This document shows positions 37,521 through 50,784 of a stretch of 64,000 bases of DNA, one piece after another. Positions within the stretch are counted from its first letter, which is position 1. Each line of letters starts with the position of its first letter. The DNA comes from Polytrichum commune. Taxonomy: Eukaryota; Streptophyta; Polytrichopsida; Polytrichales; Polytrichaceae. Position numbers and translations under genes: made by a program. Location: NCBI GenBank assembly GCA_950295325.1, contig OX485808.1, positions 14,324,501-14,388,500 on the forward strand, written 5' to 3'. A model generated the notes under the pieces. That model was given only the letters and a program-made list of their open reading frames with translations. It had not been told where the DNA came from and did no database searches.

Positions 37521-37994
37521 CTTTCTGTGCTTATACACTGGCACATGTAGTTAGAATATTCCTTAATAATTCTAGTTACATTACAGTATCAAATATTCAT
37601 CTCTTATGGCAACTAAGTAAAACTCACAAGGCATACTTTTCCACATCTATGTGATGTAATGAACCTTGAGAAGCAAATCTACCCTCTATGTGCCTTAGTC
37701 ATATCATAGCCCATGACACATACCATTTCTTCCTTGCCCTACCTCCTAAACCAACTCCCACATGTTTCACCAAACAACCAGGGACATCTAGAACTCAAGA
37801 ATTTGAGTACACATCATGAAGCGCATCGCAAATAATGCTCAATGTACATCACAAGGTACATATCCCATGTACAAATTGAATCATTCGTTTTTTTTTTTGT
37901 AAAAATTGTTGTGAGAAGATTTGCAAGCCACATCTTCAACACATTTAACAAGAAGTGAAGACAAGTGAAGCCCAAGAGAAGACAAGAGAATGGT

Positions 37995-38225
37995 CAAACT
38001 CAATTTTTTTTCAAAACTGCCCTTTTTGGGCATATATTTAAAAAAAATTAGCACATACATTTTTTGGTGCATGGTCATTCTTCTTGGTCCACATTTGGTT
38101 TATACCTAGTGAGGGGCCCAAAGGCTTTGTAAATTGAATTTTTTTTTAAGAAATTGGACCATAGAAGTTGGACCATCAAGTCGGACCATGGAAAAAGGCC
38201 ATCTCCATGGTCCGACTTATAAGGT
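37995..38225 (-). mobile_element. Partial inverted copy of the 641-1234 element
   Basis: Read on the minus strand, it contains AAGTCGGACCATGG, the hairpin partner CCATGGTCCGACTT, AACTTCTATGGTCC, GCCTTTGGGCCCCTCACTAG and GGACCAAGAAGAATGACCAT, in the same order as in 641-900. The other end of the element is missing. It sits inside the 36.9-39.7 kb structure. Confidence 0.65.
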
Positions 38226-38527
38226 ATGACATGTATTTCAAGGTTCATATGTGAATAGTACTTTGGAACATGCAAGGGAACCTCAAGAAATATTGTAAGC
38301 ATTCAGGAACGTTGTGAGCATATTTAGTCAATACACATGTTCTTTCATACTTATGAATCTTCATTCTATACACCAAAAGACACATTGGATTGAAATAGGC
38401 CAATTCCTTCAAAAACCTCCATCATACGACATTTGAGACCAAAATGCCATACTACCAAAAACATGACATTTGGATAATACGACACTTTCTTGCATGATCA
38501 AACATGTCTCAATAAAGATGGAGAATA

Positions 38528-38690
38528 GTAATTGCAACATTGTAAATCCATAATGCCATTTTTTTTTACAAGGAATGGCAAATAATGTTAGGTTAACACT
38601 TAGTGTTGGTGACACTACATGGGCAGTTTACAATTCATACTAAGCAAGACAAATAGAACTGGTGACACTAAATATGATATTTAGTATGCT
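38528..38690 (-). mobile_element. MITE, ATTTAGTGTCACC family, truncated copy 4
   Basis: It matches the second half of copy 2 (13635-14018) on the plus strand: AACATTGTAAAT, ACAAGGAATGGCAAATAATG, AAGCAAGACAAATAGAACTG, then GGTGACACTAAATATGATAT. The other half is absent. Confidence 0.65.
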
Positions 38691-39154
38691 TTCACTACAT
38701 CGTCATTCACCCATGGTGTAAATTACATTAGGCCATCCAAGAAAGAGTGAGGGTATTATTATATACGAACGTATCTCTCATTCATCCAACATAAAAACCT
38801 TGAAATAGTGTGTACTTTGGAGATGTTTTTTGAAGTTTATTTGATACCAAATTTAGTTTTAAGGACCCCAAATTAGTCTAGACCAAGGCATTTGAGATGA
38901 ATCGACCACAAACCTATAGGGGGTCAAGCTTCATGTTGGATGGGTGAGAGGTACACTTGTATGTGATATTTCCCTCTCTCCATCTGAGTCTAGATTTTAA
39001 ATAAAGGTAAAATCCGTTTTTTCATCCTAGAAGTCTCGTTCATCGCAGGAGATGGACTTCTATGATATACCCATATTAAAAGGTCTAATGTTGGATTATG
39101 CAAGAAATAAAGACTAACCATACTTTGTTGTACTTGGCATATGTGCAGATGATG

Positions 39155-39480
39155 TTTGGAGTTAGACAACTCCAAAGAAGGAATTGGGTCAAACAACCCA
39201 AGAGAGAATGGTGCACAAGGGCTAGACAACCCACGAAGGATTTGTGCATGGGAGTTAAATAACTCCAACTGGGATTTAGACACCTCCCTCTGAAAGATCT
39301 TTGTGTCGGAGTTAGACAACCCCAACTAGAAGATATGAATCAGAATTAGACAACACCTAGCGGATGGATGTTATTCATTGGAGCTAGACAACTCTCAATA
39401 AATAAATTTAGTTGGAAATAGACCATTCCAACTAGAAGAATGGATGAATGTATCAAGTTGGACAGCTCCAACTAGAGGAT
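39155..39480 (-). repeat. Array of about ten small hairpin units, right arm
   Basis: This is the inverted partner of 37106-37520; the core reads TTAGACAA on the plus strand. Units include TTTGGAGTTAGACAACTCC (with AAA completing the arm), GGGTCAAACAACCC, GGAGTTAAATAACTCC and TTGGAAATAGACCATTCCAA. Arm sequences vary between units while remaining mostly complementary. Confidence 0.78.
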
Positions 39481-39690
39481 TGTGATTGAGCCAAAGATAA
39501 GAAAGGACCACATGTTGAAATGAACTCTGTATATAGATAAGGAAGCTTAAGTCTAAATTTAGTGATACTTGAGACTTCAAAAAAGCTTGAGTATTGTGGA
39601 TAAAGATGGATAAGACTAGGAGTGCCTTTGGGGTATAGAAGAAAGCTCAGGGAGGAGAGAGGATCGTCTTTGGTCTCTCCTATGATTGCA

Positions 39691-42258
39691 TGGTTCGAGC
39701 TCAAAGCAATCACAATAGTTATGAAACAAATACACCGCATCCCCATTAACTATCTTATTATACAAACAAAATTTAAAAACAAACAAGCCCCCGTGGACCC
39801 ACCATAGAAGAAATACCACTCACGTTAAACATGCTACTTAAAGAAGCCCACCCCCTACAAGGTTGGAAGTACCTCTACCTTGAAGCTTGGTAAAACATGA
39901 TCAAAGTATGGATGAATGGACTCCCATTCACATTGGTCTAGGAATACACATTGATGTTGTTTTATTTTATTTTATTTCAAGCAGTAGAGAGGAGGGAAGA
40001 GGAGGGGAGCTCATCTATCAAATAGTACCCTCACCATAAACTGTCTAAGTGATCTGACCTAGCTTGCAATATTTGGGAAGCTTGCAATATTTGGGAATGT
40101 GGTTGCTAAACTTAAGTTATGTGTCATATTATGGAATATAATTTGGTTGATGCCAAGAATCAGAAAAAGATTTGATTGCTAAGTAAGGGTGTGTTTCCAT
40201 GTAGGTTGTCTGCCCACCAAATTCTTGTGGGAATAAGGTCAAACCTGTCCCAATGTATATGGGATCTGGTGGGGTAGGATTTGTATGTGCCAACTAGCTA
40301 CTCTCATCTTCTCTAATCTGGACTCACCCACTAACCTCCTCCTCCTAAAATCGGTCTTCAATCCTTCAATGACCAATACTTGTAGGTTAAAAAAATGCTT
40401 TAGTGGGCGCATGGAAGTCTAGCAGCCCGTATTCATGGCCCTCCATATTCTAGAGGCCCCCAGAATGTGGTTGGTTGGTGGCTTGTGCTTATCTACACGA
40501 GAACACCTCCAACCCATTATTATCTAGAATCTAGTGGGTGAGCGGTCTACATGGAAACTCAACCTAAATGAATGTTGTTTTTCTTAGTCGGACACCTATA
40601 TTTGATTGGTGTGTGATTCCATAAGGATAAAAGAAAAAAATACCATAAATACACATGTTTCATATTGGACTACATCTTCAAGTCTCATTAACTACCCCAC
40701 ACTCAATATTGAACACAATCGGGAAAACCAATATGTTCAGTTACAAAATCTCCCCCAAATCTTCACTGCACAAAGCTACGCTCAAAGGCCCACAAGTTGT
40801 GGTCAACAACTACAATACCGTGGTAGAAGACCATAATGCCATGGATGGCATGAGGTCCATACACCTATTTCGGTTTGTGAGCTAAGGTAAGTAGTCCCCA
40901 AAAGTGACACCCTCGGTGTTTTGTTTGTTGATTTTGGGTTTTTTAACATTTTTAGACCTTGCAAAGAAAATTGACCTAATCAACAAATGGGTTAGAAACA
41001 TGCCCATCAAATTTATGTAATGCATGGCCTATAAACCGTCAAAGTGCATTACATCATTGAGTTTTTCTGGCAAGGGTCCCGATGTTTCCAAGCCAACCTG
41101 AAGATCTGGTGCCAAACCTTTGCCACCTAGGACACCACATAAGGTGAGTAAACGTTCAAACCCAACCCTAGTATAAAGCCCTTGAGCCAGATTTGATAAA
41201 ATCAAGCGATCCTATCGGATAAAATTCTTACAGTTCAAGCTGGCCCTCAATCTAGCCCTGAGTATAAAGTGGGCCACTTATTCAAAAGCACTTTATCCCA
41301 TGCAAAGGTGGGGCATGGCCAAGATGGATAGCACAAATGGATGCCGTTATGTAACCACTATGGTTTGTGGAAACTTCACTTTCAAATTCCATATTTATTC
41401 TCTTGTATAGACAGACCCTCATGTAAAAACTCTCAATTCATGTCCTTGTAACGGATGTAACTTGCAGATTGTAATAACAATATTGTTTTCTATTACATAT
41501 GTGGTTATGTTACTACAATGCCTATGATACATGATTTGCATGTGTAAGGCCCATGTTTCAAAGTAGAACTTTATTTCTTCAATTCTTGGACTGGTGATAG
41601 ATTAATATTTTGCTTCCAAATACAGGAGATGTACCCAAATTCCTCATGGCAGTGACAAATAGGATTAGCATATAGAACTCATGAAGTTGTTAACACAATG
41701 TATCAATTTGCATAACCAGAGTAGTACAATGCCAGCATTTTTCCTCGATTTGTTACTTGTGAAATTTACAATTGCTACATGTGGATGCAAAGGCATGCAC
41801 AATAGGACTTAAATGATGCTATTAATCCAGACTGTCAACTGATGTGAAACTTGATATCACATGCATCAAGACATTTGATCCCAAAACTTGGAGTATAGTT
41901 ATGACAATGGCTAGGCTAGGCTGCATCACACCCTCTGAAAGGAAGTCACATAAAATTGCTTCATTTTTGGTTGAATACCAACTTGATTTATATATTACAG
42001 CAAGTTTGAAAAATTGATGTGCCAGGGCCCCAAAGTGTCTCCTTGCACGCTGTCAGATTTCCCTAACTAATTACAAGGTTGCTTGCTACATGGCACCTTA
42101 CAGGACAGGGGCACTTGACATACTACTTGCCCCTGAAAAGAGAGACTTGCTAAGTTGGAAAAGAAATTCTAACTCACTGCTAAGCTACAAAGCAATGTTG
42201 TGTTTAGGGTTTAGGGTCCTGTTTTCAGGACTCAAACACAACATCAATAATCTGCTCC
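39691..42258. other. Intergenic and 3' flank of BRR2
   Basis: I see no second gene between the inverted-repeat element and the BRR2 stop codon; short frames near 40606-40885 are not convincing. A short telomere-like run, TTTAGGGTTTAGGG, lies at about 42202-42216, only about 45 bp beyond the BRR2 stop, possibly in its 3' UTR. Confidence 0.4.
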
Positions 42259-45200
42259 CTACTCCTCCATAACATTGCCATCATCCTCAACATCTGCTGC
42301 CTCCTTTACATCAATAGTGAACTCATACTCCTGGTCACAGCCAAGATATGCATCACACATGAAGAAAAGTGTGTAAGTTTTCCTCCCGACCTCGTTGGGC
42401 GCAGTGAAATCGAGCTTCACTTTGGACCTCCGCTGCAACGAGACGCGCTTGATAGCGAGCAGCTGGTTGCTTTTTGGATCACCCACAACCAGCCACCACC
42501 CTTCCTCTTTCGGTTTGGGGAATCGCGGAGCATCCACAGGGCCAAGATCTTGCCGACCTTCCATCTCCCTCTCCAGAGTCACCTGGAGTGTGACAGTCTC
42601 TCCAGCCGCAATGTCATCGGTGTCCAAAACATCGTGGGCGAGATCAATATTCGGAAACCTATTGCAAACCCTGGCAATGTCCATTAACTGTGCATCGCTC
42701 ATTTGCAACAACTCCCTCCTCTCATCGTCTTCCATCTCCACGAGATCAAACACCGTCTCAATGGGCTTGCTTGGAGCTTCGGCACACCTCTTTGCAAGAT
42801 CCTTCGTGAAGTAGGGTAGCTGAAGTAGAACAGAATCCCGCTCCCAAATACCTTGGGTAACCATCTGACTTAGCTCCATAGCCGCTAGCGCAGGATGCAA
42901 CCACCCAGAGCTCGATATGACATCCACCATCGCTTGTATCAGTCGGCTTGCATCAATAAGAATCTCTTTCTGATCCAACGCAAGGTTTCCACTCACACCG
43001 TGCCTGGCGAAATGAGCTTGCAGAAGAGCATTAGCCTTCACATGTGGGTCGGTGAATTTTGGTTTGTCCATGGAAAACCGTTGGTGCATCACAAGCTTTC
43101 GGACAAGTTCATCTTCCCCTGGCCTCATTGGCAACTGTGCATATTCAGAAGCAGATGCAAGAATCTCAAGAAGGCCCTTCAGCTTCGTCTTTGCAGTGAG
43201 TGAAGAACTGAAGAGCTCAATAGTGGTGTAGCTGATGTAATAATATGCAGCAATCATACCCAGATTGAGTGGTGACAGGTCCATGTCATCTTCAATTGCC
43301 ACACACTTACTCGACTCCAGATCTGACAAGGTGGATTCCACAAGCTCTGACAAATGATCAGACAAGTGGCGGTGGCTGACACCTTGCAGATTGTAGTAAT
43401 TAGGATTCTGAGTAAGGCGCCGGTACATGAATGTCCAAGTGAGATAGTCCACAGCATCTTGCTTGTTCTCGATGGTGCGGACCACAACTTCAGCATTCAA
43501 ATGGTCATGTAAATAGTGATCCAAGTGGCTCTCAACAGGGAACGGCTCGTACAGGAACTTCTTGTAATACTCCTTGCGGGGGGCATGACAAAGAATAACA
43601 CATTTCCCAGATGTATCAACTTGAGGACGGCTAGCCCTTCCCATCATTTGAAGGAGGTCAGTAATAGGATAATCTGTATGAGCATTTTCTCGCCCATCAT
43701 AGAATTGAGTTCCCATTACAACAACCAAATGCGCTGAAAGGGTCATCCCCCAACACATACTACTGCTGGCAACACATACCTGATATGCAACACAGTCAAC
43801 AAGTTAATTGATTAGATGAAAACGAGGAAAACCCAAGCACATGCCATCACTAGAATGCAAGATGGGAAAACACTCTGTTCAAACCCAACAGCCCAGAGAG
43901 CTTTAGAACCTCAACCATTAATATTCACAGCAGACCACAACATGCAATCAACTTCAGTAGATTTGTTGAGTTTTTTAAACCAGGTTAAGTTTGGCTGAAA
44001 CACTTTCACAACAACCAACACAATAAATAATAAATTGAGATCAAACTGAGAGATTCCAAAAGGGCTGCAACACCACACCTGTATAGCTTCTGCAGCAAGT
44101 AGACTTTGTACCACTTCTTGTTCAATTGCACTCAATCCTTCGTGCAAATAACCAACCCCCTGACTCAGTGCATGGCTAAGAGCCTCATCCTTTACCTTCG
44201 CCAAAAAGGGAGCTAGATCTGCCTCTGTGCAGTGCAAGAAAGGCGATCTTTCACCCCCATTTACAGTGGCATATGTAACCAAATCCAAGGCTGTCAGGCG
44301 TGCATGCTTCCGAGTGGGTACAAAAATAAGGGCAGGTTCTTGCTTTTTCACATGCTGTACAATGGCAGTATATGTGGGCTTCGTCATTGCTTGCATACGA
44401 GCCTCAAAATTTGCAATGTCAACCCCCTGGATGTGAATTTCTAATGGCACTGGGCGGACTCCTGGAGGGAAGTTGAAGAGCCCATGAGAACTTGCTCCAA
44501 TCCATTCTCCAAGATCCTTTGCATTTGCCAGAGATGTTGAAAGAGCCACAATACGAATTTGATTATCCGTTTGGCTGCCTATATAGCGCATTCGAGAAAC
44601 AATCACCTCCAGTACAGGGCCTCCTTGTCCCCCAATAAGATGTAGTTCATCCACCACAAACAAACTCACCTGCATGATACAGGTCACATTTTAGTCAAAC
44701 ATGGAATTTTTTTTCCCACCACTACTGTTCATGCCCAATCCTTCAAAGCAACTGCCAACTTTTGAAGAAAATTAAAATTAAAGAATGAAAAAATAATAAT
44801 AATAAAAAGGGCAACTAGCAATAATTTGCATACACATTCGTAGTAGCTTCAATACACATGCTTGAGCACAAGGTCCCCCGTGAAGTTGGCAATTTTTTTA
44901 CTAAAATGTAAATAATGATAAATATAAATATGTTTTGGAAGTAATTTGTCCTCATACCTGTTGAACATGTTTGCGTTGTTTCCACCGACGAGAAAGGACA
45001 TCCCATCTCTCTGGAGTACTGATAATGATCTGACCCTTCTCTAGCAACTTAATGTCAGTAGCTGTCTCCCCGGTAAGCTCAACCACTTTCACTCCTAGCA
45101 TTCGACCAAACTTAGACTCCCAATCACGAAGCCGATCTTTAGCTAGCGCTTCCACAGGTGCAATGTAAACACAACGGGCACCAGCTGATTCTGCTTTTTG

Positions 45201-48200
45201 TAGCATCCGCAAAACAGCAAACTCTGCACAGATCGTTTTCCCACTTCCTGTTGGAGCTGCCACCAGGACATTGTCATCTGTGTTGTACAAAACAGGAAAC
45301 ACCTGCAATCCATATCAGGTGTCCATGTCAGTCACCATTAGGAAACCATAAACATGTCAAGATAGGGTCATCCCACTACAATGAGGTTTGCAATGACGTC
45401 ACCTTTACATGGAATACAGTTCAAAGAGGGTCAGCTGGAAATGCTACCTGTGTTTGAATAGGGTTGAAATGACGGAACTTCTGATAAAGGCTCTCGTATG
45501 AAGGATTTCGAAGAGCAGAGACTGGTAAAGGCTGAAGATCAAGAAGCTCTGTGGGTGGTGGATACTTCTCAGGCAAAATGAGGTGGCGAAATGAGACTGG
45601 CAGAACTGTTTCTGAACCCAGCCATCGGTCTGACACAACCCGCACAAAATATTGAGGTGGCAATGGCTCATAAATAGGAACCGTGAAACTCAGGTTGTGG
45701 TCCTCCTCAACATACTGCATTTTCAGTAGGAAATACTCATGATGCAAGATATTCTCCCCATCATTGTCTTCAACAATAACCCAGAAAGATTCCACATAAC
45801 CATGATACTTTTCGTCCCACTGAAAATCAGGAGTAATTGTGAGGTCGACTTTCAAGACAGAGCGGGTGATGGGTTGGACATGAGCTGCCAGCTCCAGCTT
45901 GGGAAACTGATGAATGTATCTGTGAATTGATTTACCCATCTTTGGATACCGAATAAGTTCACCAATCTCTTGCGAGGACAAATCATAATATCGTTCCCAT
46001 GGTAAGTCTTTCTTCTCAATCTTGCTGAGAATGTCATTTGGTATACCCTTAAACTGCCTTAAAGGCGTCTGGCTGCTCCACATGCGCCGATTCACCATCT
46101 TACAAAGAGTGAGAGCTTTCTCAGCTAGTTGTGCCCATCCTCGTTTCAGCACAATCTCAAACAGAGCTCTCATCAACCGACCCGCACTCTGTCATAAAAT
46201 CAACAACAAATTAGACTTGCAATGAGTTCATCAGTAATTTATATCCATGAAGTCACCAGAAAGGCAAGTTACAAAAGAAAAAATACAGCTCTTGTGATAA
46301 ATTTGAGAGGGGGTTACAAGATGACCAGAACACAACAACAAAATTTCTTCAGGTGGTCTATAGAACCACAATAAGAAAACCAACTGGAAGGCAAGGGCAT
46401 AGAAAAGCAAGACATCAGGTAGATACACCCAAGGAGCTCAAGAGATAATACTAGAAAGTCAGGATGTACCTGTGTAATGAAAACCATGTCTGATGTAAGG
46501 GATAATCCCTCAAGCTTTAGCTGCGAGATGTAAGCCTGCAACAAGACATTGATTTTTGCACTTGGTTCCTCTAAGCTCTCTTTCACAGGTATGGGTACCC
46601 GATCCAAGAGCTTCGCAAGCTCCATTTTCTCTTCCTCCCGGACTGTCACAAATTTGAACTCCTCTGAGAGCGAAAAGAGGCGACACAACTCAATGTCACC
46701 CATTGTGGGCTTCAAATGCTCATTATATGTGGCCATTGTGCCATGAGAAATGTAGTAATAACTAGCAATGCGTCCCAGATCAGTCACCTGGAAGTACCCA
46801 CTCTTGCGATCATACTTCACTAGATTGTTCCTGTCCAGTACTGTTGCTGCCGAGTGTACCTGCCAGCACCATCACAAATCTGAAATTCAGTACACTACAT
46901 ACTCCATTAGCCAATAATGCACTAAGTGCTGACAAACATGAAGAGCGACAACATATGCATTGCACATTACGTGATGTATACCAAAAAAGATGAAAAAAGC
47001 ACCGTGCAGTTGGCACTTTCCATATATTGCCTCCCAGTACCATCATCAACAGAAAATTCTGCAACATACATGTATACTTGAGAAGGAACGGAGAAAACTA
47101 AAACTGTGATACAACAACCTAAACACAGGGCAAAAATAAGATCACTTACAAGATCAGCACGGCGCTCCTCTAATGTTGGGTCAGCATGTAGGGCTTCATG
47201 ACTAACACCATAAAGGGTTGGGTTATCCAGCATCCGAATAAAGAGGTAAGTATAACCCAACCAGGTGCAAGCTTCACGAGCATCCTGCACACTGCCTAAG
47301 ACAATCTCTGCATTCAGATTGTCTGCAAGCTTTGATATATACTGACTCTCGATTGGAAGCTGCTGGTTCATCAGGGACAGGTAGTACTGAAGCTCACTGT
47401 GACCAGTAATGATGATACCTTCACCATATGTATCAAACTGTGGCCGTCCAGCTCGCCCCAACATTTGCATAACATCCAATGGACTAAGCTCAGTCCAAGC
47501 ACCTTTCTCTGGATTATAAATCTGAGTTCCCTTTATAATCACAGTATGGGCAGGGAGATTGACTCCCCATGCAAGAGTGGCAGTAGAAACCAACACTTGA
47601 ATGTGCCCATCTGCAAATAAATCCTCAACCAAAGTACGATCAGCCCTTGCCATGCCTGCATGATGGATAGCAAACCCATAAGGCAGCAAATCCTTCAAGT
47701 CAGTACTCTTCACTACCTCATTTTCCTTCTGCAGAATTTCTCGGCTAGCACTATCCTCCTTCAGAAAACGCCCCAACGTGTCGTTTGCTAAAGCTGTATC
47801 CCGTATTGCACGGCCAGTTTTAGCTGTCTCTTTTCTGGAGTGAACAAAGATCAGCACTTGATGCTTGCCAGCTACTTCCATAACCTTTTCATAGCAGATA
47901 TCATTCATCAGCTGGAAACGTTGCAAAGGCTTTCGGACCGTGACTCCAATATACTGCTGTGCTAAAGGACATGGGCGATAACTATTGTCAAAATGAAAGA
48001 GCCCTTTCTTCTCATCAACCTTGAGGAACAAAGCTACATCCTTGTAATTTGGTAAGGTGGCTGATAATCCAACCAAGCGAATCATCTCCTGAGTTGTTTC
48101 AATTTGTCTCACTGTCCTGGCAACAATGCTCTCAAGCACAGGGCCTCGATTATCGTGTAAAAGATGAATCTCATCAATAATTAACAGTTTCACCATTTGA

Positions 48201-50442
48201 GTGTATGTCCTGTCCCCAGACTTTCTAGTGATGATATCCCATTTCTCTGGTGTAGTAACAATAATTTGAGTTTCCTCAATTTGTCCCCTTGACAGAGTAG
48301 CATCTCCGGTGAGCTCCTTCACAGAAACTCCATAAGGCTCTAAACGTTTAGAGAAGTTACCCACCATCTCTGCAACCAGTGCCTTCATGGGCGCTACATA
48401 GACAATCTTGAATGAACTCAAATCAAAAGTACCATCAGCCTGTTTCCTCATACCAAGCTCATGTAAAATAGTGAGCATGGCTACATTGGTCTTTCCAGCA
48501 CCTGTTGGTGCACAGAGAAGAAGATTTTCAGCAGTGAACAGAGCTGTCTCATAAACTCTGCTCTGAACTCTGTTCAATGTCTTCATGCCTACGAATGCTG
48601 GCTGAGCCCAGTCAGGCATATCAGTGATTTTCACAAGCTCTTCACCATCTGCAAATGGTTTGGGTTTTAAGTGGGGAACATGTACTTCCTCATAGCCCTT
48701 CTTTGGAGTTCTGTATGAAAGAGGAGGTAGTTCACACCTGACAAACAACCACAAAATTCACATGTTGAATATGCAATTATAACCAGGTTAGAGGCAACTG
48801 CGCCTCCCAGAAAGTGTACTCCTGTATAGATTTGCAATATCATCTTGCAGAAATTTTGGCAATGTCTACAGATAATAATCCCCACATACTTTGGGCAATC
48901 TTGGAACTCCTGAAAACAGTGAGTGTTATTTTTTATGTAGGTTGTAAACAAAGCAGACAATAAACAGATGCAGCATATTTACGCAATTGTGTCCTTAATT
49001 TGGACTGACCGAGTTCATCTAAAACTAGGAAAAGCCCAAAACCCTTAACCTTGAAATGTGTTCAAAATGTGTGTTTACCTCTTGTTAGCCATTAGCAGTC
49101 CCCCTTGATGGAATGTGAGCTGCTCCAAGTCCAGCAATTGTCGCTGGCCCTTCAACCACCCGCCATCGCCTCCTCCTCCTCCTACGTCTCGATCCATCCG
49201 TCGCCCTTTATCTTCTGTCTCGCCACCATCGTCCCTCAATTTCCTAGCCTCCTCCCTGATACTCCTCTCCAGATTTTTTTGTCTCTCTTTTGCAGTTGCC
49301 CTAGTTGCATGCAGCTGCTCAAGAATACCTGCCAAGGCAACGCCTCCCCTGCTCATCTCTTCTTCTATGCTCTTCTTGGCATCTTCGTCTTCAGCTCTTG
49401 CTAACCGAGTGCACCACACTACCTTAAGGCGATTTCTGAGCAAAAGTTTGATCAAGTCGAACTTGTCGTAGTCCAAAAGCATCACCAAACGATTCTCAAC
49501 ATCCCGGTCATCGCCTTCAGCCAACGTACTAAGGACTTCCTCTGCGAGCTTCTGGCTCTGCTGAGGGTCAATATCTCCATGTGCTTGGGAAATTTTTCTT
49601 TGCAACCAATATGCATCTATGTCCTGAACATTCAAACCCTCATCTGCTTCTTCCATTTCTTCATCATCCTGCCCACCCATTTGCATAGCAGATGATTGTC
49701 GAGTATCTTGACCATCTTCTTCTCCATCGCTGTCTTCCTGCACCTCATCTAAATCACTTTCGTCATCCTCCTCATCTTCCTCGAACTCCACAGCAACTCC
49801 AATATCATCATCTAAAGCTTCCCCTGCACCTCCCGTCCCTGCATCCCCCGCCTCCGAATAATCACTAATGAGTTTCCCTATGGCCACCAGCTGCCCAAAC
49901 CTCTCATTCGACATAGAGTTCAACAGCTTCTCAATCTCCTTCTTTTTATCGGGATCCTTAAACTTATCATTCTTCAAAACCCCGAGTACTTCATCCGCAG
50001 CCCCACGCAGGATATCCTGCGGCTGGTCACCGAACTGTTGCTGAATTGTACTAAGTAGGGCTTCATAGGCTGCCCTCGTCTCCTTCGTCTTCGGCCTATA
50101 CATCCCATCGTCATTAAGCGACAATACACTATCTTCCTGCATCCCGCGCATCCGTTTACTCGCCTTCTTCGGTGCCTCCCCATTTACCTTCTCTTTCTCC
50201 TTGAGCTCCCTTTTCTGCCGCGACTTCGTCAGCTTCTCCTCTAAGTCGCCAGGCCGTCCCCGTGACACCCGGTCACCAAACGACCGAGGATCAATCTTCC
50301 CATACAAACTCTCCGGCTCTCCTGTAGGCTCATGTGTATCCCTCGGCCGTGTATCCGTTGTCAACACCAGACTTGAATTCGCTCTGTATTCATACTGCTT
50401 GAACCGAGCGTGGGCCTCCGCTCCTCCCCCCAAATGTGCCAT
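42259..50442 (-). CDS. BRR2: BRR2, U5 snRNP 200-kDa DExH-box RNA helicase, seven coding exons, complete
   Basis: BRR2 is the U5 snRNP helicase that unwinds U4/U6 during spliceosome activation. Inferred minus-strand exons are 49079-50442, 47150-48737, 46470-46859, 45448-46188, 44958-45302, 44079-44669 and 42259-43779. Every junction is GT-AG, phases close, and the product is 2,179 aa, close to the usual plant length. Seen: an acidic N-terminal region including a PWI-like helical part and an E/D-rich stretch; first helicase cassette with [10 protein letters not shown] (about 531-539), IIDEIHLL (DEIH about 643-646), GLSATLPN and [11 protein letters not shown]; a first Sec63 unit; second cassette with APTGSGKT (about 1377-1384), [10 protein letters not shown] (about 1482), ALSTSLAN and [11 protein letters not shown]; and a C-terminal Sec63 unit. 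The substitutions in the second cassette (DELH, STSL) are normal for BRR2. Orthology is firm; a paralogue elsewhere cannot be excluded. Confidence 0.96.
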
Positions 50443-50784
50443 CGCCCTTCACCCCAGTACCCTAAATCCACAACCTCAAACCCAATCGCATCAAACTCAA
50501 ACCCTAACACACACACACTCACTAAACCCTAGCACATCAAAAACCCTCCGCAGCTGCACAAAGAATTTACCAACGTTTATTCCAAATGCTCCTGCACTAC
50601 CCACAGTAGCAGTGCCGCTCAAACTTACAATGTCCGCAATGCTAACCCTGTCCTGCACACATCCTCCAAACCCTGGCGCCTCCAAAACCCTTTCGCACGT
50701 CAAGGGAGGGAGAGGAGGAAACAAAAGCACAAAGGCTCAAAAAATCTTTCGTGTGTTTCTGGGCAACCGCAGTAGCGGCGCCGT
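50443..50784 (-). promoter_or_regulatory. BRR2 5' leader with telo-box motifs
   Basis: The region upstream of the BRR2 start carries AAACCCTAA at 50499-50507 and TAAACCCTAG at 50523-50532 on the plus strand (TTAGGGTTT on the coding strand). AAACCCTA telo-boxes are known in promoters of plant genes for translation and RNA processing. I infer a role in BRR2 expression from position only. Confidence 0.5.

Larger units (their letters stand above)
36930..39690. mobile_element. Large inverted-repeat element with hairpin-array arms, about 2.8 kb
   Basis: The two ends are long imperfect inverted repeats. The left has CATAGGAGAGA, TCCTCTCTCCTCCC, GAGCTTCCTCTTAT and CCAAAGGCA in order. The right, reverse-complemented, has CATAGGAGAGA, TCCTCTCTCCTCCC, GAGCTTTCTTCTAT and CCAAAGGCA. 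Each arm then enters an array of short hairpins (37106-37520 and 39155-39480). The centre carries no transposase and holds two other element fragments (37995-38225 and 38528-38690). The outer boundaries are approximate and no target duplication was found, so the superfamily is unknown. Confidence 0.65.

Noticed and set aside
46967-47058. Possible small BRR2 exon between 47150 and 46859 (reading [15 protein letters not shown])
   Set aside because: Joining 47150 directly to 46859 restores the conserved [14 protein letters not shown] sequence in phase. Adding the extra piece would interrupt it; it looks like a partial duplication of the nearby exon start (GTACTGG..AATATATGGAAAG).
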